Of a stretch of DNA of 22,053 nucleotides, positions 12,603 through 21,131 are shown piece by piece. Below the pieces are notes generated by a model. It was not told the DNA's origin. It worked only from the letters and a program-made list of their open reading frames with translations, and did no database searches. Origin of the DNA: JBJXGF01 sp046153015 (lineage in GTDB: Bacteria; Actinomycetota; Acidimicrobiia; Acidimicrobiales; CAIXPF01); assembly GCA_046153015.1 (NCBI GenBank), contig JBJXGF010000003.1:1-22053 (forward strand), written 5' to 3'. The position numbers were made by a program, and so were the translations under genes. The first letter of the stretch is position 1, and every line of letters starts with the position of its first letter.

Positions 12603-13979
12603 GTGGACATCCTCGACGTTCTCCGTGAGCGTTTGACCACTCTCATCACCAGCCGCAGTGCGGCGCAGGCCGAGCTCGAAGCCGTGCTCGAACTGCCCGC
12701 CACCGAGGCACGCGACCTCAACGACGCGGAGGCCAACGCCTTCGCCGAGGCCCGCGGCCGGGTCGAGCAGATCGACGCCGACATCACCGCTACCCGCGGC
12801 CGGGTCGAGCAGATCGAGTCGACCCGTTCGACCGCCGCCGCCCATCAGGCCGCCGTGGACACCCGCACCGACCCGACTGAGCGGCCGACCGCCCCCGTGC
12901 GGGTCACCGCCGAACCGGCCGCTTATCAGCGTGGCGGCGCCTCGTTCTTCGCCGACCTCTACCAGCGGTCGCAGAACCCGGACGCAGCTGAGCGTCTCGC
13001 TCGCCACGCCCGCGAGTCCCGCGGCCTGGAGACGCGTGCGTCGTCGAGCAGCAGCTTCGCCGGCTTCGTGGTCCCCCAGTATCTGGTGGACCTGTACCAG
13101 CCCTACCTGCGCCAGGGCCGCAGCTTCGCCAACGTCGTGAACGGCAGCGTGCCCCTGCCCGAAAAGGGCATGACCCTCAACCTCACCCGCATCACGACCC
13201 CGACCACGACCGGCGTCCAGTCCTCGGAGAACTCAGCGCTCTCCAACCAGGACATCGACGACACCCTGTTGGCCGTCTCGGTGCGCACCATCGGCGGGTA
13301 CGTGGACGTGTCTCGGCAGGCGGTGGACCGCGGCGAGCTGATCGACCAGATTGTCGTGCAGGATCTCGCTGCGTCGTACGCCTACTCGGTCGAGTCGCAC
13401 ATCATCAATCACGGCACCGACGGTGTGCTCAGCATCACCCCGCTGGGCGTCACCTATACCGACGCTAGCCCGACCGTGCCCGAGGCGTACCCGAAGGTCG
13501 CTGACGCTATCCAGCAGATCGCCTCGAAGCGGTTTATGGCCGCCGAGGTGATCGTGATGCACCCCCGCCGTTGGGCGTGGATGACAGCGGCGCTCGACAG
13601 CCAGAACCGTCCCCTCGTCGTCCCGAACGCTCACGGCCCGATGAACGCTGCGGGCGTGGCGAACGGCCCCACCGACGTCACCTTCGTGGGCAGCCTCCAG
13701 GGGCTGCCGGTGCTCACCAGCGCCGCCGTGCCAACCAACCTCGGCGGCGGCACGAACGAGGACCGAATCATCGTCGCCCGGGCGTCGGACATGCTCCTGA
13801 TGGAGGAGCCGAACGCCCCGATGCGTGTTCGCGTCGACGAGCCCGGCGCCCACACGCTGAGCGTCCGTTTCGTCGGCTTCGGCTACGTGGCGTTCACCGC
13901 CAACCGGGCGAACGACGGCACGAACGCCGTCTCCGCTGCCGTGATCAGCGGCACCGGCCTGGTCACCCCGACCTTCTGA
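12603..13979 (+). CDS. Major capsid protein, HK97 fold
   Basis: A 458-residue capsid protein, GTG start with AGGAG 6 nt upstream. Residues 1-105 are a charged, mostly helical delta-like domain, expected to act as internal scaffold and be removed by the protease encoded upstream. The mature part has HK97-family features: GGASFFADLYQ, the AGFVVPQYLVDLYQPYLRQG segment, GGYVDVSRQAVDRG, VMHPRRWAWM, and the late VRFVGFGYVAFTANR strand. The cleavage point probably lies between residues 105 and 145. The two-heptad duplication in the delta domain is described separately. Confidence 0.93.
   Translation: MDILDVLRERLTTLITSRSAAQAELEAVLELPATEARDLNDAEANAFAEARGRVEQIDADITATRGRVEQIESTRSTAAAHQAAVDTRTDPTERPTAPVRVTAEPAAYQRGGASFFADLYQRSQNPDAAERLARHARESRGLETRASSSSSFAGFVVPQYLVDLYQPYLRQGRSFANVVNGSVPLPEKGMTLNLTRITTPTTTGVQSSENSALSNQDIDDTLLAVSVRTIGGYVDVSRQAVDRGELIDQIVVQDLAASYAYSVESHIINHGTDGVLSITPLGVTYTDASPTVPEAYPKVADAIQQIASKRFMAAEVIVMHPRRWAWMTAALDSQNRPLVVPNAHGPMNAAGVANGPTDVTFVGSLQGLPVLTSAAVPTNLGGGTNEDRIIVARASDMLLMEEPNAPMRVRVDEPGAHTLSVRFVGFGYVAFTANRANDGTNAVSAAVISGTGLVTPTF
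12751..12817 (+). repeat. 25-bp direct repeat in the capsid delta domain
   Basis: Bases 12751-12775 and 12793-12817 are identical and offset by 42 nt, exactly 14 codons. They encode RGRVEQID and RGRVEQIE. Fourteen residues are two coiled-coil heptads, so the duplication keeps the helix register and lengthens the scaffold coil. Confidence 0.7.
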
Positions 13980-13989
13980 GTCCATTCGT

Positions 13990-14042
13990 GACGCCAACGG
14001 GCTGAGCGCTCCGGCTCTCGGCCCGTTGGCGTCGCCCCCCCC
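13990..14042 (+). terminator. Strong hairpin after the capsid gene
   Basis: GACGCCAACGGGC (13990-14002) and GCCCGTTGGCGTC (14021-14033) are perfect 13-bp complements, with a further GAGC/GCTC pairing inside the loop. A run of eight C and three T follows instead of a U-tract. It may partly stop transcription or protect the 3' end of capsid mRNA, raising capsid yield over tail genes. It begins 11 nt after the capsid stop codon. Confidence 0.65.
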
Positions 14043-14064
14043 TTTGGCCCTCCGGGAGACCCGC

Positions 14065-14256
14065 ATGTCCAACGAGATCGAAACCCTGCTGCGTGAGCGT
14101 GAGGGCTACGTCGCCCGGAACCTCCCTGCCCGCGTCGCCGCTGTCGATGCCGCCCTGCACGCCCTCGGCTACGCGCCGCCCGCCGTGGAGCCGCTGGTCG
14201 AGACCGCCGGCGCCGGTGAAGCGTCGCAGCGCTCCGGGAAGCGCACCCGCTCGTGA
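14065..14256 (+). CDS. Small protein downstream of capsid, function unknown
   Basis: A 63-residue protein from an ATG with GGGAG 6 nt upstream. The open frame reaches back to 14026 but crosses the hairpin. A charged helix (EIETLLREREGYVARNL) and a second helix (RVAAVDAALHALGY) are followed by a disordered, basic tail. Short helical proteins of this kind are often found between capsid and connector in actinobacterial phages; their role is not known to me. The stop overlaps the next GTG start (GTGA). Confidence 0.65.
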   Translation: MSNEIETLLREREGYVARNLPARVAAVDAALHALGYAPPAVEPLVETAGAGEASQRSGKRTRS

Positions 14257-14852
14257 GCTACGTCGACCTGCACGACCTCCGCTACGCGATGGGCGTCGCC
14301 GACGTGGGCGAAGATGCCCCGTTCGTCGATGCGATCAACGCGGCGTGCTCGTGGGTCGACGGGTACTGCGGGCAGAGCTTCGAGCAGGTCACGGAGGCCC
14401 GCACGTTCACCCCGCAACGCTGCGACCGGCTGACCCTCGCCCACAGCCCGGTAGCGACGCTCACCGGGATCGAGGTGCGCCTCGACGACAACCTCGACGG
14501 GACGTTCGAGACGCTGCTCGCCGCCGCCGACTACGTGCTCCTGCCGCCCAGTGGCCGCACGGAAACAGGTGCGGCCGGCCCGTACCGGGAGATCCGGTTC
14601 ATCGGCCGCACGCCGGTGGTCGACGAGCACGGCCGCCCGACGGTGCAGATCACCGCCACGTGGGGCTGGCCCGCCATCCCCGCCCCCGTAGCGTCCGCCG
14701 CCCGTTTGCAGGCGCAGCACGTCTTCGCCGCCCGCAACGCCCCCCTCGGCTACTCCACCGTCGGCGACCTCGGCGTGATCCGCGTCCGAGGAGCGTCGCC
14801 CGCCGTCGAGGCGCTCCTCGCCCCCTACCGGATCGGCTGGGGGATCGCCTGA
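14253..14852 (+). CDS. Head-tail connector / head completion adaptor (gp6-like)
   Basis: A 199-residue protein. The N-terminal helices (VDLHDLRYAMGV, then PFVDAINAACSWVDGYCGQ) match the start of gp6/gp15-type adaptors that ring the portal, followed by a beta domain (RTFTPQRCDRLTLAHSPVATLTGIEV) and a late ITATWGWPAIPAPVASAARLQAQHVFAAR helix typical of the family. GTG start in a GTGA overlap; stop shares a base with the next ATG (TGATG). Confidence 0.82.
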   Translation: MSYVDLHDLRYAMGVADVGEDAPFVDAINAACSWVDGYCGQSFEQVTEARTFTPQRCDRLTLAHSPVATLTGIEVRLDDNLDGTFETLLAAADYVLLPPSGRTETGAAGPYREIRFIGRTPVVDEHGRPTVQITATWGWPAIPAPVASAARLQAQHVFAARNAPLGYSTVGDLGVIRVRGASPAVEALLAPYRIGWGIA

Positions 14853-15304
14853 TGGCGGTCGATCTGAAGACGATCCGGGAGGCGCTCGCCGCCCGGCTGA
14901 ACACCGTCGACGCGATCCGCTGCTACCCCTACCCGGTGCCGAACGCTGTGAGCAACGCCGCCGGCAAGGTCGCTGTCCTCATCGACGCCGCTGACGCCGA
15001 CTATGTGATCTATGAGGAGACATTCACCGAGGCCGGCCTGGCGCAGGTGAACCTCGCCCTGTACATCGAGGTCACCGCTCAGACGCCGACCGCAGCGCAG
15101 GAACGGCTCGACGAGCTGCTGTCCTCCGGCACGGGGCAAGACGCTTCGATCCGCAACGCCGTCCGCACCGACCCGACCCTCGGCGGTGTGGTCGCCCTGA
15201 CTCGTGTCCTCACCGCCGACCCCCCCGATTTCGGCGAGGCGGCCAACGGCGTCCACGCGGCGACCGCACGGGTCTCCGTCGAGATCCATTGCACCAGGAG
15301 CTGA
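14852..15304 (+). CDS. Putative tail terminator / tail completion protein
   Basis: A 150-residue protein starting at the ATG of a TGATG junction. The pattern is that of tail-terminator-type proteins: an N-terminal helix (LKTIREALAARLNTV), strands (IRCYPYPVPNAVS), a middle strand region (AQVNLALYIEVTAQ), a helix with AQERLDELLSSG, and a C-terminal strand (TARVSVEIHC). These proteins cap the tail and join it to the head. The family call rests on fold pattern and position between connector and tail tube. Confidence 0.65.
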   Translation: MAVDLKTIREALAARLNTVDAIRCYPYPVPNAVSNAAGKVAVLIDAADADYVIYEETFTEAGLAQVNLALYIEVTAQTPTAAQERLDELLSSGTGQDASIRNAVRTDPTLGGVVALTRVLTADPPDFGEAANGVHAATARVSVEIHCTRS

Positions 15305-15307
15305 CCG

Positions 15308-16054
15308 ATGGCCACCTACGCTCTCACCGACGCCGACATCTTCGTCGACGGGCTCGACTACGGCCCCTACGGGCGGAAGGCGTCGATCACCGTCGATGTC
15401 GCCGAGCGGGACATCACCACGTTCGCGTCGGCTGGCTGGACCGAAATCCGCGGCGTGCTCAAGAGCAGCGCCGTCGAGCTAGAAGGGTTCCAGGACTACA
15501 GCGCTACGGCCGCCGACGGCACGCTCGCCGGCCCCGACCCGACCCTCCTCCTCGCCGCCGGCTCCACCTACACCCTGACCGCTGTGCCGATGGGCGCCAC
15601 CGTCGGTGCTGTCTCCTACTTCACGCAGGGGATGCTGCGCCAGCTCACGCCGCTGGAAGGCGACGTGAACGAGGTCGGCATGGCGAAGTACGCCTTCACC
15701 GGCCGCACCCCCGTCGTGCGGGGCCAGGTCGAGCGCACCGCGCCGATCACCGCGACCGGCAGCTCCGCCGGCGTGAACTTCACCACCCTGCCAGCGGGTC
15801 AACGGATGTGGGCAGCGGCGCATGTCCTGTCCGCATCGGGCACGACCCCGTCGCTCACGCTGAAGGTGCAATCCGGCAACGACGCTGGTTTCTCGTCGCC
15901 GATCGACCGCGTCACCTTCACGGCGATGACGGCCCGCGGCGGCCAGTTCGGCTCGTACGTGGGCCCGTCGACGCATCCGTACTGGCGGTTCAGCTGGACG
16001 GTGACCGGCACGTCCCCATCGTTCGTCGTCGTCCTCTCGTTCGGAATTCAGTGA
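15308..16054 (+). CDS. Major tail tube protein 1, with extra C-terminal domain
   Basis: A 248-residue protein; ATG with AGGAG 7 nt upstream. Residues 1-135 look like a tail-tube fold (ADIFVDGLDYGPYGRKASIT, then ITTFASAGWTEIRGVLKSSA). Residues about 140-248 form an added beta-sandwich domain (SLTLKVQSGNDAGF, then HPYWRFSWTVTG), of the type that decorates tails or binds surfaces. It is clearly paralogous in its first half to the next gene. Confidence 0.78.
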   Translation: MATYALTDADIFVDGLDYGPYGRKASITVDVAERDITTFASAGWTEIRGVLKSSAVELEGFQDYSATAADGTLAGPDPTLLLAAGSTYTLTAVPMGATVGAVSYFTQGMLRQLTPLEGDVNEVGMAKYAFTGRTPVVRGQVERTAPITATGSSAGVNFTTLPAGQRMWAAAHVLSASGTTPSLTLKVQSGNDAGFSSPIDRVTFTAMTARGGQFGSYVGPSTHPYWRFSWTVTGTSPSFVVVLSFGIQ

Positions 16055-16084
16055 GCCTGCGGGCTCTGACGTAAGGAGTATCCG

Positions 16085-16495
16085 TTGGCCACGTTCGCAA
16101 TGACTGACTGCTATATCGCCATCGCCGGCAGCGACCGCTCGGCTCATATCAAGAAGGTGGCGATCGGTGTCGACGCCGCCGAGCTGGACGTCACCGACTT
16201 CGCTTCGGGCGGCTGGACCGACGTCCAGGGCGGCCTGAAGTCGGGGCAAATCCAGCTCACGTTCCAACAGGACATGGCCGCGTCGTCGATCGACAGCATC
16301 ATGTGGCCCCTGCTCGGCACGGTCGCCACGTTCGAGATCCGGGCGACGAACGCCGCCGTCGGCACCTCCAATCCGAAGTACACCGGCAGCTTCTTCATTA
16401 AGACGTGGAAGCCGCTCGACGGCGACGTGGGCGCCCTCGCCACTGTGGACGTGACGTTCCCCACTTCGGGCGCGGTCACCCGGGCGACGGCGTAG
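16085..16495 (+). CDS. Major tail tube protein 2, paralogue of the preceding gene
   Basis: A 136-residue protein from a TTG with AAGGAG 6 nt upstream. Its start (MATFAMTDCYIAIAGSDRSA) and core (VTDFASGGWTDVQGGLKSGQ) align residue by residue with the first half of the previous protein, but it lacks the C-terminal domain. It fits a plain tail tube subunit. The two may mix in one tube, or one may be used at a defined position such as the tube end. Confidence 0.78.
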   Translation: MATFAMTDCYIAIAGSDRSAHIKKVAIGVDAAELDVTDFASGGWTDVQGGLKSGQIQLTFQQDMAASSIDSIMWPLLGTVATFEIRATNAAVGTSNPKYTGSFFIKTWKPLDGDVGALATVDVTFPTSGAVTRATA

Positions 16496-16502
16496 TCCTC
16501 CG

Positions 16503-16928
16503 ATGGAGCCGCCGGTGCAGGTGGAGATCACGGGCGCACGTGAGCTCCGAGCCCACCTGCGCCGCCTCGGCCGGTGGGCGGTCGTCGAGTACAAGGCGAT
16601 CCACGTCGAGGCCGGGGAGCTGGTCGCCGGCGAGGCGCGGGGACTCGCCCCACGCCGCACCGGCGCCCTGTCCGCCTCGATCCGAGCCCGGAAGCTGCAA
16701 GCCGGCGCCCGTGTCTCGGCGGGCTCAGCGAAGCGCGTCCCGTACGCCGGGCCGGTGCATTTCGGGTGGCCGTCGAGGCCGAACCGTGAGCGGCGCTGGC
16801 GAGGCGGCCCGATCCGCCCGAACCCGTTCCTGTACGACGCCATCGACAGACGGAGAGCGGATGTGATCGCACTGTACGAGCGCCGCCTTAAGGATCTCCC
16901 GGTGTTCCGTGAATACGGGGTTCGCTGA
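16503..16928 (+). CDS. HK97 gp10-like neck protein
   Basis: A 141-residue protein. The motif set LAPRRTGALSASIRAR, then VPYAGPVHFG and PNPFLYDAIDRR, is characteristic of the HK97 gp10 family, which joins the neck between connector and tail. In most phages this gene comes before the tail tube; here it is after both tube genes and directly before the tape measure, with a one-base overlap. No good ribosome site is visible before the ATG. Confidence 0.82.
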   Translation: MEPPVQVEITGARELRAHLRRLGRWAVVEYKAIHVEAGELVAGEARGLAPRRTGALSASIRARKLQAGARVSAGSAKRVPYAGPVHFGWPSRPNRERRWRGGPIRPNPFLYDAIDRRRADVIALYERRLKDLPVFREYGVR

Positions 16929-19534
16929 TGCCGCGCAAGGCGGGCATCCACGCCGACATCACCGGGTCCGCCAAGGGCCTGGGGAAGGCCGCCGACGACG
17001 CCGAGAAGGCAGCTGAACGCGTAGAGCGGCGTTGGGGCCGCGTCGGCGACACGATCGACCGGGCCACCGGCGGCCGCCTAGCGAAAGCCAGCGACGGGCT
17101 CTCCAAGGCGTTCAGCTCGACCGTGGGCGACGGCGCTGACGGCGCCCTGGCGAAGTTCTCGGAGTTCAGCCGGTCGGTCACCGATCGTCTCGGCCCGGCC
17201 GGAGCGACGGCGCAGACCGCCATCGACGGCATCACGGCGAAGCTCGGCCGAGTCCCGGCACCCGCCATGGCCGCAGCAGGGGCGCTCACCGCTTTCGCCG
17301 GTGCTTCAGCGGCGCTCGGCGTGCACGCCGTGAACCGGTTCACCGAGCTGGCGGCCTCGTCGCAGCAGCTCAGCCGTGCTCTCGGCATCACCACCGAAGA
17401 GGCTTCGAAGCTCGCCGGCGCAGCCTCGATGGTCGGCGCCGACACCGGCGACGTGACCGAGCTGATGAACCAGTTCGCTGATGTGGTCGCGAACCGGTCC
17501 GAGGACCTCACCCGGTGGGGGATCGAGATCACCCGCAGCGCCGACGGCACCGTCGACCTCCAGCGCACGCTGCTCAGCCTCGCCGACGCGTACGCCGCCA
17601 CGAACGACGCGACGATCCGAGCGACGATCGGCAACGCCGCGTTCGGCGAGCAGTTCGTCCAGATCGCCCCACTGCTGGAGCGGGGCTCCGGCGGCATCCG
17701 CGAGCTGATGGACGACGTGGAGCGCCGGGGTGGGGTGCTCACCGACGAGGACGCCGCGAAGGCCCGCGAGTTCAAGACGGCGATGGGGGAGCTGCATCAA
17801 ACCTCCGACGCCTACTTGCTGCAGGTCGCCCGCCCCCTCGTCGGGGAACTGGGGGAGTTCACCCGGAACGTTGTCGCAGCGAACGACGCCGTCCGTGACC
17901 TGACCGGCAACGCTGACCTGTTCGGGGCGTGGGGGTCGACTATCGCCGCCCCGTTCGCGGTGTTCAACGACGTGGCGTCGACCTTCAAGGGTGACGCTGC
18001 TGACATGTCGGACGAGCTGCGCGACCAGGCCATGGCCGCCCGGCACAACGCCGATCAGGTAGCGGGGGCCGCCAAGCAGACCGTCGACCTGCGAGCGGCT
18101 GCCGAAGCCGCTGCCGCCGCTGAGTCCGCCCTGGCCGCCCGTCTGCAGCTCGCCTCGCAGTCAGCGCAGGAGCAGCAGGCGAGGTTCGCCGCGCTGGCGT
18201 CGGCGACGACCGGATCGGCGACGAGCAGCCTGCAAGGCGCTCGCAACGCTGACCGGTTCGCCGGCGCCCTCGACAATCTACGCTCGTCGAGCACGAGCGC
18301 CGGCGGCGCCGTAGCATCCAACGCCCGCCAGGTCGAGTCCGCGTCCCGCAGCCTCGCCGACGCCCAGGATCGCCTCGCCGAAGCCCAGCAGGGCGTCAAC
18401 GAGGCGATGGAAGAGCAGGCCCGCCAGATGGGCCGGGCGCAGCGCGACGCCTCCGAGCAGCTCGAAGACCTCGACCGGCGTCTCGCCGACTCGGCAGAGA
18501 ATCGTGCACGTCAAGAACGCGACCTCGCCGAACAGCGTGAGGACATCACCCGAGCGGCGAACGGGCGTCTCGTCGACATCGAGGAGCGACTCCAGGAGAC
18601 GCTCGCCCGTCGCGGCATCACGCGGCGGGAACGGACCGACGCCATCGCCGACGCGGCGAAAGAAACAGCCGAGATCGAGCAGCAGCTCGGCGCTGACCTG
18701 GTCGAGTTCGACACCGAAGCGGCGGAACGGCGCGGCGACGCAGCGAGAGGTCTCGCCGACGAGGAACGTGACGCTGCCCGCACCCGTCGAGATGTCGCCG
18801 AGCGTCTGGCCGAATCGCAGCGCTCCGCCGACGAGCGGATCGCCGGCTCTCACCGCAGCGTCGCGCAGGCGGCCCGCAGCGTCGCTGACGCTGAGCGGTC
18901 GCTGGCGGAGGCGCACGAGTCCGCCTCCGCCCGGTCGGCCGTGGCGTCGGAGACGGCGGCCCAGGCTGCCCGCCGGAAGCGGGCAGCGCTCGACGAGGCC
19001 ACCGACGCAGCCCTCGACGACATCGAGGCGATGATCCAGCAAGGCGCCACAGCCCCCGAAATCGCCGCCAAGATCGCCGGGTACGAGACGCAGATCCGGA
19101 ACGCTGCGACGGCGGCGGGCGTGGACCGGACCGCTATCGACAGGCGCACCGCCGCCCTCGATCGTATGAACGACGAGATGGAGCGCACGATCCTCCTGCA
19201 GCAGCCGATCCGCACCGCTCAGCTCATCCAGCAGGGCATCCGCCCGGACGCCGCATCGTGGCAGGCGCAGGCCGAGGCGCAGGCCGCGCTCGGCTACCAG
19301 TTCCCCATGGCGCTCGGCGGCCCTGTCGCCGCCGGCGGCGTGTACCGGGTCGGTGAGCGGGGCGCTGAGACCGTTGTCATGGGCGGCGACGGCACGGTAA
19401 TCCCCAACGGCGCCGGGACGGCCAGCTCGGTCGTGAACGTCACGATCAACATGCCGAAGGGCGCCGACGGCGAGGACGTCGTCGCAGCGATCCGCCGCTA
19501 CGAGAAGCGCAACGGGCGGGGGTGGCGCACGTGA
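16928..19534 (+). CDS. Tail tape measure protein
   Basis: An 868-residue protein that sets tail length and leaves the tail during DNA entry. Residues 1-110 are charged helices; about 113-137 is a hydrophobic stretch (APAMAAAGALTAFAGASAAL) that could insert in the host membrane. Residues about 140-330 are the usual globular TMP module. About 460-680 is an uninterrupted Ala/Glu/Arg coiled coil (LADAQDRLAEAQQGV). The C-terminus has the family signature YRVGERGAETVV...GTVIPNG at about 800-828. At roughly 0.15 nm per residue the tail would be near 130 nm. It shares a base with the gp10-like stop. Confidence 0.9.
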   Translation: MPRKAGIHADITGSAKGLGKAADDAEKAAERVERRWGRVGDTIDRATGGRLAKASDGLSKAFSSTVGDGADGALAKFSEFSRSVTDRLGPAGATAQTAIDGITAKLGRVPAPAMAAAGALTAFAGASAALGVHAVNRFTELAASSQQLSRALGITTEEASKLAGAASMVGADTGDVTELMNQFADVVANRSEDLTRWGIEITRSADGTVDLQRTLLSLADAYAATNDATIRATIGNAAFGEQFVQIAPLLERGSGGIRELMDDVERRGGVLTDEDAAKAREFKTAMGELHQTSDAYLLQVARPLVGELGEFTRNVVAANDAVRDLTGNADLFGAWGSTIAAPFAVFNDVASTFKGDAADMSDELRDQAMAARHNADQVAGAAKQTVDLRAAAEAAAAAESALAARLQLASQSAQEQQARFAALASATTGSATSSLQGARNADRFAGALDNLRSSSTSAGGAVASNARQVESASRSLADAQDRLAEAQQGVNEAMEEQARQMGRAQRDASEQLEDLDRRLADSAENRARQERDLAEQREDITRAANGRLVDIEERLQETLARRGITRRERTDAIADAAKETAEIEQQLGADLVEFDTEAAERRGDAARGLADEERDAARTRRDVAERLAESQRSADERIAGSHRSVAQAARSVADAERSLAEAHESASARSAVASETAAQAARRKRAALDEATDAALDDIEAMIQQGATAPEIAAKIAGYETQIRNAATAAGVDRTAIDRRTAALDRMNDEMERTILLQQPIRTAQLIQQGIRPDAASWQAQAEAQAALGYQFPMALGGPVAAGGVYRVGERGAETVVMGGDGTVIPNGAGTASSVVNVTINMPKGADGEDVVAAIRRYEKRNGRGWRT

Positions 19535-20820
19535 GCATCGTCGGCTGGTCCAACCCTCAGGGCGCCGAGATCGAACTCAAGCTGGAGTTCGCTCCGGCGA
19601 TCTCGGCCTCGGCGGGCGCCATCTGGGAGTCGGCGATCTGGGACACCGACAAGTACGGCGCCGGCGAAACGTGGGTTGACATCACCGAAGACGCCCGCTC
19701 GATTCGCACCTTCCGCGGCCGGCAACGCGAATCGCAGCGCTTCGAGGCGGGGCGAGCCACGATCGTGCTCGACAACCGCGACGGCAACTACTCGCCGGAG
19801 AACCTGGCCGGACCGTACGCCGACGGGTTGAACACCGGCATCAGACCGTGGCGCCCGATCCGCCTCCGGGCCTACCTGCCCGACACCTTCACCTGGTACT
19901 CGATCTGGTACGGATACGCGATCTCGTTCGCCGAGGAATACGACCTGTCCTCGACCGATTGCACGACGACCATCGAGTGCGTCGACGAGCTTGGCCGCAT
20001 CGCCGGGTTCGACGTGCCGGAGATCGACCCGCCTCTGCCAGGGGACAGCGCCCCGTGGGCCCGAATCCAGCTCCTCCTGGAAGAGGCCGGCATCACCGCC
20101 GCCCGGGACTTCTCGTTCGACACCAGCATCACCGTCCAAGAGACCGCCGGCAACGTCAACTGCTTGGAGGAGGTCCAGTCGGTGTGCGAGTCGACCGGCG
20201 GAGCGTTCTACGCCGACGGCGCCGGCACGCTCGTGCACGAGTCCATCTACCACCGCCTCACCGACTACTGGTCGACGACGGCAACAGTCACGATTGATGA
20301 CCTGTTTCAACCCTGCTATGACGCTATTACGCTCTCCTACGACGGCGACCTGGTCGTCAACGGCGCCGTGTACACATGCGCCGGCGGCACGCCCCAGACG
20401 TTCTCCGACGCCGAGTCGCAGGTGCTGTACGGCCGCCGGCAGGTCACCGCCTCCGGCCTCCAATGCAACGACGACGCCCAAGCCGCCGCTCTCGCCGCTT
20501 GGACCGTACTGAAGGGCCGCAACGCCGAGCTGCGCTTCGAGTCGATGCGGCTCAACCTGCGGGCGTCGTCCGGCGGGGGGATCTGGTACGGCCAGTGGCT
20601 CGGCGTCGCGCTCGACATCTCCCGCCGGGTCGAACTGATCCGGCGGGCGCCCGGCGGCTACACGATCAGCCGTCAGGTGTTCATCGAGGGCATCGAGCAC
20701 GACATCGCGCAGGACGCGTGGACGACCACATTCGCGCTCGGGTCCGCCACAGCGTACGACGAGCTCGCCGATCCACGCTGGGACAGCGGCGAATGGGATG
20801 GTGCGAAGTGGCTGTATTGA
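19531..20820 (+). CDS. Tail tip / distal minor tail protein
   Basis: A 429-residue protein. The preferred start is the GTG at 19531 in a GTGA overlap with the tape measure, as at other junctions here; an in-frame GTG at 19522 is the alternative. The N-terminal third (WVDITEDARSIRTFRGRQ, then ATIVLDNRDGNYSPEN) is a conserved opening of actinobacterial phage minor tail proteins, comparable to Dit/hub proteins. The rest is beta-rich with a few Cys residues and ends in the Trp-rich stretch WDSGEWDGAKWLY. It probably forms the base of the tail tip. Confidence 0.8.
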   Translation: MSIVGWSNPQGAEIELKLEFAPAISASAGAIWESAIWDTDKYGAGETWVDITEDARSIRTFRGRQRESQRFEAGRATIVLDNRDGNYSPENLAGPYADGLNTGIRPWRPIRLRAYLPDTFTWYSIWYGYAISFAEEYDLSSTDCTTTIECVDELGRIAGFDVPEIDPPLPGDSAPWARIQLLLEEAGITAARDFSFDTSITVQETAGNVNCLEEVQSVCESTGGAFYADGAGTLVHESIYHRLTDYWSTTATVTIDDLFQPCYDAITLSYDGDLVVNGAVYTCAGGTPQTFSDAESQVLYGRRQVTASGLQCNDDAQAAALAAWTVLKGRNAELRFESMRLNLRASSGGGIWYGQWLGVALDISRRVELIRRAPGGYTISRQVFIEGIEHDIAQDAWTTTFALGSATAYDELADPRWDSGEWDGAKWLY

Positions 20821-21125
20821 TCGACCCGGCGGTTCTCGCTCGGCCGAACCTGTCCGACGTGGTCGTCGTGGTCCACGAGATCGACGTCGAGACGCACCCG
20901 TCGTGCCCGCCCGGCTGGCGCTGGTGCGTGCAGCTCGGCGGCGCCCCGTACGACGACGCCCGCCGCTGGCTGAACGCCGGCTGGGAGCCGTCCGAGCGTC
21001 TCGCCCGCCTCGCCGGCGAACAGGTCGCCACCGCTATCGACAGGGCATTCGCCCTCCTCGGCGTCCGTCCCCCCGCCCCTCTCACCGTGGTCCGCCTCGA
21101 CGCTGACCCGTGCCCCCCGGAGTAG
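20808..21125 (+). CDS. Small tail-region protein, function unknown
   Basis: A 105-residue protein overlapping the tail tip gene by 13 nt. Starts at 20793 (ATG), 20808 (GTG) and 20817 (TTG) are all possible; I chose GTG 20808 because a GGGATGG lies upstream and the resulting N-terminus (MAVLIDPAVLA) is natural. Features: a run of Val (VVVVVHEIDVE), then CPPGWRWCVQLGG with two Cys, and a helical second half (ERLARLAGEQVATAIDRAFALLG). No motif is recognised; a tail assembly role is inferred from position. Confidence 0.55.
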   Translation: MAVLIDPAVLARPNLSDVVVVVHEIDVETHPSCPPGWRWCVQLGGAPYDDARRWLNAGWEPSERLARLAGEQVATAIDRAFALLGVRPPAPLTVVRLDADPCPPE

Positions 21126-21131
21126 CCCCCC

